NCBI GenBank assembly: GCA_044360075.1
Contig: JBIKLA010000012.1
Coordinates: 1-64,000, forward strand
Source: OMII01 sp947467385
GTDB taxonomy: Bacteria; Bdellovibrionota_C; UBA2361; OMII01
DNA: 64,000 nucleotides
Reading direction: 5' to 3'
In this document: in pieces, positions 9,601-20,097 of the stretch
Position numbering within the stretch: position 1 is the stretch's first letter
How the letters are laid out: each line of letters opens with the position of its first letter
Position numbers and translations under genes: made by a program
Notes under the pieces: generated by a model
The model's input: only the letters and a program-made list of their open reading frames with translations
Database searches by the model: none
Told to the model about the DNA's origin: nothing

Positions 9601-9940
9601 GGATGAATCCGTCCGGCTCTTCCTCATTAGCCTCAAGGCTGGAGGCTCGGGCCTCAACCTCATGGCGGCAGACACCGTCATCATCTACGACCCGTGGTGG
9701 AACCCCGCCGTCGAGAGCCAGGCTGTCGATCGCGCCCACCGCATCGGCCAGAACCGGACAGTTTCTGTTTACCGCCTAGTTACAGAGAACTCTGTTGAGC
9801 AGAAGATCATGGAGCTTAAGGCTCGAAAGTCGAAGCTCGTGGACGCCCTGATAAACGAGAACGGACTCTCAACCGTCAACCTTTCGAAGTCGGACCTCGA
9901 GAGCCTCTTCAGTCCGCTGCCCGAGCCAAATGAGGCCTGA
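6650..9940 (+). CDS. SWIM zinc-finger SNF2 family helicase-like ATPase
   Basis: A 1096-residue Swi2/Snf2 protein of the bacterial RapA/HepA-like group. The N-terminus has a SWIM zinc finger (CSCC...WCAH, about residues 75-95). A long bacterial SNF2-specific middle region follows. The C-terminal half is the two-lobe motor: Walker A in GGILADEMGLGKTVQ (about 642-656), Walker B/DEAQ in LVLDEAQNIKNPQ (about 748), motif III ALTGTPTENR, and the second lobe with LLFSQFRGMLGII and QAVDRAHRIGQ (about 1025). It probably translocates on duplex DNA or acts on DNA-protein complexes. It reads toward an IHF-like gene, but a 344-base gap with its own dyad argues for separate transcription. Confidence 0.9.
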   Translation: MIGAQSSAKSKILSHLRKLAPFSVVERGISFASQDHVTECGCTGHTVTGNVREDESTAHSVRLEVISAHEIEAQCSCCSTQDLQEQWCAHAVALLWRAAELDFFEARGGFGERESTFKVNSSSPVEIAQAIRGAHSLEPGAASDPASSTSVYLPEVTVLLDLSSDRLGVKVLFDEIEQEPSIFEGFKRSSSRALDNILLQVLEDEGSWDETNHIWFINSSKGIEIVLGLLEEYDGVLAVSNLQPIALARRPLEAQLILTWQQNSLDLKMQWLGPEGQSFDRSQEIFGTGPFWSLIGNQIFRLSTHAARIASIFGASKSLSLPRSQVGPVLEALQDLPASRGDLIEVRNPELQPSTEVRQPVPILHLERKDIASDHFTSNRQVYLSAILDFEYPAAPSSLNVVYLRDRDFELECTALLRQLGFSASPEGRRLLLTDDAALDFLYDGYQKLAKPWRLDGLDSIRKSMRFSELQIAVTLANSPKKRDALGDEANDGARRSSAIDWFDCHISVIHNNANLPLSALFKNSRVDTDRWTRLDSGAYARIPGGNVGQLRTMLGMVDPNCRVSNTIKTQLSLAQAISLSRINNEGFSITLDKRLSALSEKLASFSQIKSLGVSKGFVGKLRHYQEEGISWLNFLHEFELGGILADEMGLGKTVQTLAFFQALKDKKGRKEAKKPILIVAPTSVITNWSYEIRRFTPSMKSIMLHGPSRKALFSKIPEADIVLTSYALLRVDRYELERHEFSYLVLDEAQNIKNPQATTTKSAKAIRARRRLALTGTPTENRPMELWSIMDFLMPGYLGSAEFFRSNIERPILEGGTSTHVAQMLNAKTRPFILRRLKADVEKELPPKIESVLHVDMTASQRDMYTQILNEVRPKVFDAIKKKGVQGASISILAALLRLRQVCNHPNSIDAFSEFAGYDSGKFNLLKDLTQEALESGRKILLFSQFRGMLGIIRSWLDETGVEHLYLDGATRNRQELIDRFSQDESVRLFLISLKAGGSGLNLMAADTVIIYDPWWNPAVESQAVDRAHRIGQNRTVSVYRLVTENSVEQKIMELKARKSKLVDALINENGLSTVNLSKSDLESLFSPLPEPNEA

Positions 9941-10284
9941 GCGGAGCTGCAAATTCAGGCGCCGCACTGAAACTCCAATAAATTATTTTCTAAGTTGCTG
10001 AATCTCTTACTGCCCATTTAAGCGTCTTAACGGGGTGCTGGAGTAGAAAAGCCGGTGATACAAACGCCCTATTTCTTGGGACTTAGGTCGTTTTTTGAGG
10101 CGATGTTTGTTTTTACCTCAGCCAGAGACACCCCATAACTACCTGATAACAATAGGCAACTATTGTCGCGGGTTAATGCGGGGAGGATGTTGAGTCAGGT
10201 AAGTGCGTGATACGCTCTAACCTCTTGTCATCCTTTGATAAGTAAGTTAATTGACTCTCGATCGTACCTACGTGGAGCTTCTAT
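9941..10284. other. Non-coding region upstream of the IHF-like gene
   Basis: 344 bases that are visibly more AT-rich than the flanking genes, with no convincing reading frame. It contains a perfect 7-base dyad at 10149-10166 and, just before the IHF-like start, GGAG at 10274-10277, seven bases from the ATG. A weak promoter-like pair (TTGTCA at 10225-10230 with a poor -10) is visible but not convincing. The most likely content is the promoter and control region of the IHF-like gene. Confidence 0.5.
10149..10166. promoter_or_regulatory. Dyad ACAATAG-4-CTATTGT, candidate operator
   Basis: Perfect inverted repeat: ACAATAG (10149-10155), four-base spacer GCAA, CTATTGT (10160-10166). It lies about 120 bases before the start of the IHF-like gene. 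The size and symmetry fit a dimeric regulator's site. No T-run follows, so a terminator is unlikely. Which protein would bind is unknown. Confidence 0.35.
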
Positions 10285-10617
10285 ATGGGTAACTCACGAT
10301 ACTGTTTGACCAAAGCCGACATAGCCGACTCAATCTACGCCGCCATCGACGTGGATAAGCAGAAAGCTGCCCAGATTGTCGAGGATTATATCGAGCTCAT
10401 CAAAGAGGCTCTCGATAAGGACGCAAAGGTTATGCTGTCCGGTTTCGGCTGCTATGAGGTCAAGTCAAAGCCGGCCCGTCGCGGACGCAATCCGCAGACG
10501 CGAGAGACGATCATCCTTCGCGCTCGCCGCGTGGTTAAGTTCAAGCCAAGCCAGCTCCTGCGTCGCGCCATCAATGGGGAGAAGGTCTCTGAGGACGAGA
10601 TCGACAAGGAGTACTAG
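10285..10617 (+). CDS. ihfA: IHF/HU family DNA-binding protein (IHF alpha-like)
   Basis: A 110-residue nucleoid protein of the HU/IHF fold. It has the N-terminal dimerisation helices (LTKADIADSIYAAID), the core GFGCYEVKSKPARRGRNPQT with the GRNPQT arm that carries the DNA-intercalating proline, and the closing strand RRVVKFKPSQLLRRAING. The RRGRNPQT and KFKPS signatures favour IHF alpha over HU. A charged C-terminal extension of about 15 residues (EKVSEDEIDKEY) is unusual. A clear GGAG precedes the ATG. It probably bends DNA at promoters or in recombination and may serve the sigma-54 system also encoded in this window. Confidence 0.88.
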   Translation: MGNSRYCLTKADIADSIYAAIDVDKQKAAQIVEDYIELIKEALDKDAKVMLSGFGCYEVKSKPARRGRNPQTRETIILRARRVVKFKPSQLLRRAINGEKVSEDEIDKEY

Positions 10618-10800
10618 CCCTTTGCCTGACCGCCATCCGACTGGAGCACGTCGGGTGGCGCCTCAATTCCTTTTAGCCCGCCCATCAGCTTTCCTCTCTC
10701 AGATTGTTCCTGTTATCTTTATGATCCAAGGCGCCGAGTCTCAGCACGGCTGTCTCGGTCGTAGGTTGACCCAATCCGGCGCATATCGCCATCATCAAGC

Positions 10801-11784
10801 ATGCGAACATTCGTTCGGCGGACGATAAAGCTCCTCATCCTCGCAGCCCTGTTCTTCGGCGCGCTCTACCTCTTTACCGTTCGTCCTTTCGTCTTCGAGT
10901 CATTCAGCCAAGGCAGCGTAGCCCAGGCGCAGCCGGAACGGCTTCGCTCGGACATCAAGCTGCTGACAAGCGCTGGCCCCCGAGACCGGAGCAATCCGCC
11001 GGTGCTCGCGTCGGTTGCTGACCAGATTCTGCAGCGCTTCGAGGAGTCAAATAGCAGGGTGTCACTTCAAACCTTTCTTGTGCAGGGCTCCTCTTTCTCA
11101 AATGTCATCTCTGAATACGGCTTCGCTTCTTCTGCCGGTACGATCATCATCGGCGCGCACTATGACACCGAGCTCAACACCCCCGGTGCCGATGACAACG
11201 CGAGCGGTGTTGCGGGCTTGCTAGAGCTCGGCAGGCTCCTCTCCCAGAGCCCTCCCCCCGTTCGGGTGCTGCTTGTTGCTTACGCTCTTGAAGAGGGCCC
11301 GTTCTTTCTCTCGGGGGATATGGGAAGTTTTATACACGCAAAGTCACTTCGGCAGGCCAATGAGAAAATAAGGCTCATGATTAGCCTTGAGTCGATCGGC
11401 TACTTCGCTGACGCAGCCGGCTCGCAGCGGTATCCCCTTGACCTTATTTCGTGGTTGTACCCCGGCCGGGGCGACTTCATCGCCATAGTCGGGCAGCCTG
11501 ACCTGAGCCCCGCCACCCTTTCGATCAAGCGCGCTTTCGCGCGATCTACCCGCTTGCCAAGCTACTCAATCAACACGCCCGAAGTGGTGCCCGGGATCAA
11601 CAGCTCCGACCACGTCAGCTTCTGGAGGAGCGGGTTTGATGCGGTAATGATCACCGACACCGCGATGTTCCGGAATCCCAACTATCACACGCCCTCAGAC
11701 CTACCGGAAACCCTCGACTACGCCCGCATGGCCCAGGTCGTCGACGGGGTTCTCGCATACGTCATGGCAGCATCCCCCCGATAG
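10801..11784 (+). CDS. M28 family zinc metallopeptidase, membrane-anchored
   Basis: A 327-residue protein with an N-terminal signal or anchor (IKLLILAALFFGALYLFTV, residues 9-27), so the catalytic part should be periplasmic. Zinc-binding motifs of the M28 (aminopeptidase Y/S) family are present: IIIGAHYDTELN (about 117-128), the bridging aspartate in GADDNASGVAG, the catalytic glutamate in ALEEGPFF, and the last histidine in NYHTPSD near the C-terminus. Such enzymes remove N-terminal residues or cyclise N-terminal glutamine; the substrate is not predictable here. It converges on tkt with an 18-base gap. Confidence 0.85.
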   Translation: MRTFVRRTIKLLILAALFFGALYLFTVRPFVFESFSQGSVAQAQPERLRSDIKLLTSAGPRDRSNPPVLASVADQILQRFEESNSRVSLQTFLVQGSSFSNVISEYGFASSAGTIIIGAHYDTELNTPGADDNASGVAGLLELGRLLSQSPPPVRVLLVAYALEEGPFFLSGDMGSFIHAKSLRQANEKIRLMISLESIGYFADAAGSQRYPLDLISWLYPGRGDFIAIVGQPDLSPATLSIKRAFARSTRLPSYSINTPEVVPGINSSDHVSFWRSGFDAVMITDTAMFRNPNYHTPSDLPETLDYARMAQVVDGVLAYVMAASPR

Positions 11785-11801
11785 CGAGGGGCGAGGGGCC
11801 G

Positions 11802-13793
11802 CTAGGCCTTAAGCCAAGCGGCAACCTTCTCTTTGACCAGCTTGCCCGTGAAGCCGAACTTCTCGGCAAGCAGCTCGCCCGGTGCGGAGGCTCCGTAGTG
11901 ATCGATCCCCACAGCAAGTACATCTGCCCCGAGGATGGACTTCCAGCCCAGGGTCGAGCCAGCCTCTATCACTGCAGTTCGGACCCCTACAGGGAAGAGC
12001 GATGCGCGATAGGCCTCTGGCTGCTTTTTGAAGAGCTCGGCGCACGGTATCGAAACGACTTGAGTTGGCACGCCCTCGGCCTCAAGCATCCCTGCTGCCT
12101 CAACAGCTGTGCTGACCTCGGAACCCGTCGCAGCAAGCACAAGTTTCGGCTGGGCACACTCCTTAACGACATACGCCCCTTTCAGGACATCATCCGGCGA
12201 AAAGCCTGCCGGACGCGCCAATGCTGGCAGGTTCTGGCGGCTGAAGATGAGCGTGCTCGGCCCATGCTTGTGGGTGAGCGCTGCGTAGTAGCTCATCGCA
12301 ACCTCTAGCCCATCAGCCGGACGGAACACGAGCAGGTTCGGAATGAGCCGCAGGCTCATAATGTGCTCAATCGGCTCGTGCGTGGGCCCATCCTCTCCGA
12401 CCCAGAAACTGTCGTGGGTGAAGACGTAAAGCGCCTGCAGATGCGATATCGCGCCCACCCGCATAGCCGGACGCATATAGTCCGAGAACACCAGGAAGGT
12501 CGCCGTGTATGGAATCCACGCCTGTGTGTAGGCGAGCCCGTTCGCGAGCGAGCCCATCGCGTGCTCTCGCACGCCAAAGTGAATGTTCTTGCCCTCAAAG
12601 CTGCCGTGGTTGATGTCGCCGCCACCCTTGATATAGGTCTTGGTCGAGGGATCAAGGTCCGCCGATCCCCCGACAAAGCCGGGAACGTGCTTCGCAATAA
12701 CCTGTATCGCGTTGCCAGAGAGGTTGCGGGTTGCGTCCTTCTTGGGCTCCTTGAAGGCTGCAAGCAGCTCATCCTTGAGCTTCGGGCTAATCTCTCGCGC
12801 CAACTGGCTGTCAAGCTGCCGAGCAAGGTCCGGCTGAGCCTTTCTCCAGCTCTCATAGCGCGACTTCCACGAATTGCACTCTTGGACCTTCTTCTCGACA
12901 GCCGCGGCGATGAATGCCTGCACGTCGTCGGGCACAAGGAACTGCGCATCCTCCGGCCAGCCAAGGCCCTTCTTGGTTGCCTTAACCTCGTCGGGTCCAA
13001 GGGGCGCACCGTGCGCCTCGTGCGTATTCTTCTTGTTTGGGCTCCCGAAGCCAAGCACCGACTTGCAGCAGATCAGGCTCGGCTTGCCGCGCTGGGCAAG
13101 CGCCTTGTCGAGGCACGCCGCAACCTCAGCCATATTGTGCCCATCGCACGATTGCACGAACCAGCCATAGGCCTCATAGCGCTTGGCGACCGACTCGGTG
13201 AAGCACACCTCGGTTTCCCCCGCGAGCGAGATCTTATTGTCATCGTACATGTACACGAGGTTATCGAGCTGCAGGTGCCCAGCCAGCGAAGCAGCCTCGG
13301 CAGCAACGCCCTCCATGAGGTCGCCGTCACTCACCAGCGTGAACACCCGATAGTTGAAGAGGTCAGCCCCATAGCGCGCAGCGAGCATTTTGCCCGACAG
13401 CGCCAACCCGACGCTGTTTGCCGCCCCCTGCCCAAGCGGGCCGGTCGTGCACTCAACACCAGGTGTCATGCCGAACTCCGGATGCCCCGGCGTCATGCTC
13501 TCCCACTGGCGGAACGACTGGATCTGGCTCATCGGAAGGTCGTAGCCAAACAGGTTGAGCATCGAGTACAGGACCATGCAGCCATGGCCCGCCGAAAGCA
13601 CAAACCGGTCGCGGTTTATCCAGCCCGGATCCTTTGGGTTGAAGCGCAGGTAGTTCGACCACAGGACCGAAGTGAAATCAGCCGCTCCGAGGGGAAGACC
13701 CGGATGGCCGCTATTTGCCTTCTGGATGGCGTCTATTGAAAGCGTGCGCACGTTCGTCGCGAGGCGCTGAAGGTTCTTAAGATCAAGGCTCAT
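11802..13793 (-). CDS. tkt: Transketolase
   Basis: Thiamine-diphosphate enzyme of the non-oxidative pentose phosphate pathway. At 663 residues it is full length. It shows GNSGHPGLPLGAAD near the N-terminus, the conserved SAGHGCMVLYSML, the thiamine diphosphate/metal motif VSDGDLMEGVAAEAASLAGHL (about 155), the central pyrimidine-binding domain with FGVREHAMG, and a C-terminal transketolase domain (VLAATGSEVSTA onward). AAAAAGGAGAA precedes the ATG. The gene begins a minus-strand block facing the M28 peptidase. Confidence 0.96.
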   Translation of the reverse strand: MSLDLKNLQRLATNVRTLSIDAIQKANSGHPGLPLGAADFTSVLWSNYLRFNPKDPGWINRDRFVLSAGHGCMVLYSMLNLFGYDLPMSQIQSFRQWESMTPGHPEFGMTPGVECTTGPLGQGAANSVGLALSGKMLAARYGADLFNYRVFTLVSDGDLMEGVAAEAASLAGHLQLDNLVYMYDDNKISLAGETEVCFTESVAKRYEAYGWFVQSCDGHNMAEVAACLDKALAQRGKPSLICCKSVLGFGSPNKKNTHEAHGAPLGPDEVKATKKGLGWPEDAQFLVPDDVQAFIAAAVEKKVQECNSWKSRYESWRKAQPDLARQLDSQLAREISPKLKDELLAAFKEPKKDATRNLSGNAIQVIAKHVPGFVGGSADLDPSTKTYIKGGGDINHGSFEGKNIHFGVREHAMGSLANGLAYTQAWIPYTATFLVFSDYMRPAMRVGAISHLQALYVFTHDSFWVGEDGPTHEPIEHIMSLRLIPNLLVFRPADGLEVAMSYYAALTHKHGPSTLIFSRQNLPALARPAGFSPDDVLKGAYVVKECAQPKLVLAATGSEVSTAVEAAGMLEAEGVPTQVVSIPCAELFKKQPEAYRASLFPVGVRTAVIEAGSTLGWKSILGADVLAVGIDHYGASAPGELLAEKFGFTGKLVKEKVAAWLKA

Positions 13794-13817
13794 ACATTTC
13801 TCCTTTTTGATACTGAG

Positions 13818-14375
13818 TTAGGGGCGCTTCCACTTTATGGAGCAGCCCAGCGGGTGAACGAAAGCAGGGCTTGGAGTCCTGCCTTCGAGCACGGATACGA
13901 TCGCCTGAGACAGGTAATCCTTGGTCACCTTTGAGGGATCCCGCGGGCTGTCGTTTATCGTGCCGTGATAGGCAAGCTTACCCTGGCTGTCGAAGACGTA
14001 GAACTCCGGCGTGCACGCTGCATCAAACGCCTTCGCAACCGACTGCGACTCGTCATAGAGATACGGATACGGCAATGCCATCGCCGCTGCCTTTTCGCGC
14101 ATCTTGTCGAAGCTGTCCTCGGCATATTGAATCGCGTCGTTGCTGCTAATGGCAACTGTCTTGAGCCCGTCCTTCTCAAGGCGCCGAACGATCTCTATCA
14201 GCATGTCCTCGCTGCCCTTCACGTACGGGCAGTGGTTGCACAGGAAGGCGACGAGCGCAGCTTTTGCGCCCTTGAGGTAGTCGGAGCCTAGCGAGCCGCC
14301 TGCGGCGTTGGGCAGCGTAAAAGTGGGCAAGGCGCTTCCTAAGGCGAATCGCTCACTCGACATCTCTCGTTGCAT
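13818..14375 (-). CDS. Thioredoxin-family protein (redoxin, CNHCPYVK type)
   Basis: A thioredoxin-fold protein of the AhpC/TSA-redoxin group. The start chosen is the ATG at 14375 because GAGGAAG lies 6 bases upstream; the longer open frame to 14447 has no such site and adds unconvincing sequence. The domain opens with LPTFTLPNAAGG, has the active-site segment LVAFLCNHCPYVKGSED (about residue 65), and a VAISSNDAIQY segment typical of redoxins. CNHC is an unusual redox motif shared by a widespread subgroup of unknown partner. No signal peptide is visible, so it is probably cytoplasmic. It ends 24 bases upstream of the tkt start. Confidence 0.85.
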   Translation of the reverse strand: MQREMSSERFALGSALPTFTLPNAAGGSLGSDYLKGAKAALVAFLCNHCPYVKGSEDMLIEIVRRLEKDGLKTVAISSNDAIQYAEDSFDKMREKAAAMALPYPYLYDESQSVAKAFDAACTPEFYVFDSQGKLAYHGTINDSPRDPSKVTKDYLSQAIVSVLEGRTPSPAFVHPLGCSIKWKRP

Positions 14376-14492
14376 TAGATCTTCCTCACTGATTATGCGC
14401 ACACCACCACGCTGGCCGTCACATAGGGCGCGGAGTCGTGCGCGCACATGCGACTGGGCCTAGCCTTGCTTTTCAAGCGGCGCCGACGCTGC

Positions 14493-15335
14493 CTACTTCG
14501 CCGGAAGCGGATGGCGCGAATGCTTGCGGAGAAACTTCTCAACCTCTTCCGAAAACCATTCAGGATGCTCGATCATCGGAGCGTGTCCGCAGTTCTTGAT
14601 TGAGACGAGCGTTGAATTCGGGATGAGCTTGTGGAACATCTCGGCGACCTCCATCGTGGTCACCTGGTCGTCCTCCCCCCATAACAGGAGGGTTGGGGCC
14701 TTCACCTGGCACAGGACGTCCTTCAGGTTGTCCTTCTTCGCGCTGCGGGCCGCGTGAATGAGGTTCAGCACGTTTGACCGGTCGTTGAGTATGGTCACAA
14801 TCTCAGAGACTGCCTCCTCGGTGATGAATTCCGGCTTGGAGAAGACCTTCGCCATATGCTCAAGCACGAACTCACGCCCCGGCCGGATCGGCAGCGAATC
14901 AACGGAATGCTCATACAGGCCGCTCGTGGCGGTCAGGATAAGGCAATCAACGAGCTCGGGCGCAGCTAGATAGAGCCGAAGTGCGACATGACCTCCGAGA
15001 GAGTTTCCGCACAGAGTTGTGGGGTGCACCTTGCGGGTTCGCAGGAAGTACTCGGTGTAGAGCGCGAGCGACTTCACCTTGACCTCCGACCGGTGCGCTG
15101 TCAGCAACGGAAAGCTCAGCGCAAGGGCCTTAGAGTACTGACCCATAAGGGGCTGGACAGAATCCCAGTTGGAGAGAGCGCCGAATAGCCCATGCAGGAG
15201 AACCATCTCCGGCCCCTCCTGTCCCATCTCCACAGTCTTGAACTCCGGCTCCTGCTCACGCTTGAGCCAGAGCGGATCGACCGAACCCAATTTAGGAAGG
15301 GTATCTTTGACGAACTGAAATATATTTTTAGCCAT
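14493..15335 (-). CDS. Alpha/beta-fold hydrolase
   Basis: Single-domain alpha/beta hydrolase. It has the oxyanion-hole segment VLLHGLFGALSNW, the nucleophile elbow CGNSLGGHVAL (Ser), the acid in LLWGEDDQVT and the histidine in KNCGHAPMIEHP, so the triad is complete. The start is placed at MAKNIFQ (15335); the open frame reaches back to 15434 but the extra 33 residues look non-conserved and neither start has a strong ribosome site. Substrate unknown; candidates are esters or C-C bond hydrolysis products. Confidence 0.85.
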   Translation of the reverse strand: MAKNIFQFVKDTLPKLGSVDPLWLKREQEPEFKTVEMGQEGPEMVLLHGLFGALSNWDSVQPLMGQYSKALALSFPLLTAHRSEVKVKSLALYTEYFLRTRKVHPTTLCGNSLGGHVALRLYLAAPELVDCLILTATSGLYEHSVDSLPIRPGREFVLEHMAKVFSKPEFITEEAVSEIVTILNDRSNVLNLIHAARSAKKDNLKDVLCQVKAPTLLLWGEDDQVTTMEVAEMFHKLIPNSTLVSIKNCGHAPMIEHPEWFSEEVEKFLRKHSRHPLPAK

Positions 15336-15450
15336 GAAGGGCCTAACTACCGCACAATGCTCGGAGCCGTTCCTGTTAAAGCGAGTCGTTGCCCCAAGTC
15401 TCTGTTGCTCGGACGCCGCATCTGTACCCGACATGTCTCGAATAAGAATC

Positions 15451-15477
15451 GGGATAAATGCATTAATAGTATATCCC
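15451..15477. repeat. Inverted repeat GGGATA/TATCCC upstream of the hydrolase gene
   Basis: GGGATA (15451-15456) and TATCCC (15472-15477) flank an AT-rich 15-base centre that itself holds the palindrome AATGCATT (15457-15464). It lies in the roughly 290-base gap between the hydrolase and parE. It could be an operator or promoter element for the hydrolase gene; nothing else in the gap is recognisable. Confidence 0.25.
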
Positions 15478-15625
15478 CTCCCTACGTGTAAATACGCTGG
15501 GAAACTAAGCGGTTAGGATATTTCGCGCTCGTTAGTTATTGGCAAGGCCAGCAGCACTAGAATCAACCAGTGTCAGCATCCTCGGAAGACGCGCAAGATG
15601 GCGCCGATACTCATGTTTTCTTTGG

Positions 15626-17557
<1,932 letters not shown>

Positions 17558-17600
17558 CTCAGCTCTCCAGCTTGTCCCTTATCCCGCGGCGCAACGCCGA

Positions 17601-19925
17601 CTAGTCCTCTTTCACGCTCGCGCCAACGAGCTCGTCGCGCGAGTACACCTTTGCTCCCTTCAGCGCACGGTGCCCTTTTGTAACCTCAGACAGCGGCACA
17701 TCCTTCACCTTGCCTGACTTGAGGTTGAGAAGCAGCGTCCCCTTCATTTTGGCAGACCGCACGCCACAGCAAGCCACAAGGGTGTCCTTATCGCGGACAC
17801 TCATGAGCGACACTCCCACGGCTGCCGAGTCCCGAACAGGGATCTCATCCTTGCTGAAGGCAAGCCCCGATCCGTCCTGGGTCAAAAACACCATCATTGG
17901 CGCAAGCGGCTCAACAGCCGCCAGAAACTCACCATCTCGCAGCTTCATGACCCGGCGCCCAATGCGCTTCGTGAGCGAGATATCGCTCATAGTAAGGGCG
18001 AATCCTGTGCCCTGGTGGCCGACGAGCACGAGCGTGTCGCCGTCCTTAAGCACCCTGTCCGCAAGCTGCGTGGTGGATGTCCCACTGAGAGAAAGCTGCC
18101 CCTGAGCCGAGCCTGAGGCCGCCGCATTCGATCCCGGTGCCGGCATGCCGAACGAGGACACGATCTTCTCGCCGTCCTTGAACTTGAGCAGCTTCTGAAT
18201 CGGGGTGCCATAGCCGCTTGATGCCGGAAGATCCGACACCTTTAGCACGAAGAGAGTGCCGAAGGTGGTGAACAGGGCGATTGAGTCGAGCGTCGTCAGG
18301 GCATGCGCCGCTAAGAGCGAGTCCCCCTCGCGCATGCGGGTTGAGGAGAGATCGTTCGTCCTGCGGATGCGCTTCACCCAGCCATCCGAGGTGACGATGG
18401 CATGAACGTCCTCTTGAACCACATACTGCGTCTCATCGAACTCGATGTCGACGTTGTCCTTGATAAGCTTCGAGCGGCGCCGATCGCCGTACTTTTCGCC
18501 GAGCGCCTCAAGGTCAGTCCTGACGATCTCCTCGATGGCGGCCCTGCTCTTGAGAATCTTGTCGATCTCCTTGACGCGCTTCTCCTTAGCTGTCAGCTCA
18601 GTCCGTATCTCGTCGATGTTCGTGCGCGAGAGCTGGTAAATGCGCATATCGACCACAGCGAACGACTGAATCTCGGACAGCTTAAATCGCACGCCCAGCT
18701 TCTCGGCGGCGTCGCTGCGCCCGTCGCTCTTGCGCACGATCTTGATCGCCTCATCGAGCGCATCGTAGACAATGACCAACCCCTCCAGGATGTGTATGCG
18801 CTCAAGGAGCTGCTTGCGCTCGAAGCTGAGCCTCTTGTGAGTGACCTCAGCGCGGAAAGCCAGGAAGTGGCGCAGGCAGTCCTTGAGCGAGAGCAATTCC
18901 GGCCGGGGCGAGCCCCCCTCCCCTGGCACAAGCGCAGTGAGGTTAACTGCGAAGTTCGACTCAAGCGGCGTGTTCTTGAACAGGTACGCCATCGCAACCT
19001 CGGCATCAGCGCCGGAGGCGAGCTCGAGCACGATGCGCACGTCATTCGTCGACTCATCACGAACGTCGACAAGCTGCGGAAGCTTCCTGTCGATAATCAG
19101 CCCCGCTATGCGCTCAACGAGCGTCGACTTGTTCACTGCATACGGGATAGACGAGACAACTATCGACTGCTTGCCGCGGCTCATCTCCTCAACCGCCCAC
19201 TCGCCCCGCATGCGGACCGAACCGCGGCCCGTTTCGTAGATCTCCACAAGCTCGCGCTGCGAGTTGAGGATGTTACAGCCAGTCGGGAAGTCGGGACCCT
19301 TAATGATCGACGTGAGCTTAGACACCGAGAGCTCTGAATCCTTCGAGAGCTCAACGAGCGCCTTGATGGTATCCTTAAGGTTATGCGGCGGGATGCTCGT
19401 GGCCATACCCACCGCAATTCCGGTCGCGCCGTTGACGAGCAGGTTCGGTATCCTACTGGGCAGCACCACGGGCTCAACAACAGTTCCGTCGAAGTTGTCC
19501 CTGAACGCAACAGTCTCCTCGTTGATCTCGCCGATGACCTCAAGCGCAAGCTCGCGCAGCCGCGCCTCCGTGTAGCGGTATGCTGCCGCGTTGTCACCGT
19601 CGAGGGATCCGAAGTTGCCCTGGCCGTCGACAAGCGGATAGCGCAGAGAGAAATCCTGGGCCATTCGCACCATCGCTTCGTAGCACGCGATATCCCCGTG
19701 CGGATGAAATCGTGCGAGCACCTCTCCGACCACGGCTGCAGACTTGCGGTGGCTGTTAGAGGGCTTGAGGTTCAGGTTATGGAGCATGGCGAAGAGGATG
19801 CGGCGCTGCACCGGCTTCAGCCCATCGCGCACATCCGGCAGCGCACGGCCCGACACGACGCTCAACGCATAGGTGAGGTAACGGTCTCGGGATTCCTGCG
19901 TCAGGCTAGTGGGAAAAGTTGCCAT
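17601..19925 (-). CDS. parC: DNA topoisomerase IV subunit A (ParC)
   Basis: DNA-breakage subunit, about 774 residues. The start is set at ATG 19925, with AAGGAG just upstream; an in-frame upstream ATG lacks a site. The catalytic tyrosine is Tyr118 in AAAYRYTEARL, and the winged-helix segment is LKPVQRRILFAML. HPHGDIACYEAMV has the ACYEAMV order of E. coli ParC, and the C-terminal beta-pinwheel has GYGTPIQKLLKFKDGE but no GyrA box, so it is ParC. The position matching ParC Ser80 is Ile79, a substitution linked to quinolone resistance elsewhere. It forms one unit with parE. Confidence 0.9.
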   Translation of the reverse strand: MATFPTSLTQESRDRYLTYALSVVSGRALPDVRDGLKPVQRRILFAMLHNLNLKPSNSHRKSAAVVGEVLARFHPHGDIACYEAMVRMAQDFSLRYPLVDGQGNFGSLDGDNAAAYRYTEARLRELALEVIGEINEETVAFRDNFDGTVVEPVVLPSRIPNLLVNGATGIAVGMATSIPPHNLKDTIKALVELSKDSELSVSKLTSIIKGPDFPTGCNILNSQRELVEIYETGRGSVRMRGEWAVEEMSRGKQSIVVSSIPYAVNKSTLVERIAGLIIDRKLPQLVDVRDESTNDVRIVLELASGADAEVAMAYLFKNTPLESNFAVNLTALVPGEGGSPRPELLSLKDCLRHFLAFRAEVTHKRLSFERKQLLERIHILEGLVIVYDALDEAIKIVRKSDGRSDAAEKLGVRFKLSEIQSFAVVDMRIYQLSRTNIDEIRTELTAKEKRVKEIDKILKSRAAIEEIVRTDLEALGEKYGDRRRSKLIKDNVDIEFDETQYVVQEDVHAIVTSDGWVKRIRRTNDLSSTRMREGDSLLAAHALTTLDSIALFTTFGTLFVLKVSDLPASSGYGTPIQKLLKFKDGEKIVSSFGMPAPGSNAAASGSAQGQLSLSGTSTTQLADRVLKDGDTLVLVGHQGTGFALTMSDISLTKRIGRRVMKLRDGEFLAAVEPLAPMMVFLTQDGSGLAFSKDEIPVRDSAAVGVSLMSVRDKDTLVACCGVRSAKMKGTLLLNLKSGKVKDVPLSEVTKGHRALKGAKVYSRDELVGASVKED

Positions 19926-20097
19926 AGAACTCCTTGAACGAAGCGGGTTGGAAGCAACGCCGTCTCCAAACGCCGTCCCCATCTCTACTACGGGACCACA
20001 CGAGCTGAAATGCCCTTATCTTTGGCGCTTACCCGAGGGTCAAAACTCTCAGGATATTAACAGCTTACCCAGAAAGCGCAATCTCCTTTGCGCCGAT

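Noticed and set aside
12363..13739. 458-residue open frame on the plus strand across transketolase
   Set aside because: Antisense shadow of a high-GC conserved gene; its sequence has no sensible domain and tkt is complete on the other strand.
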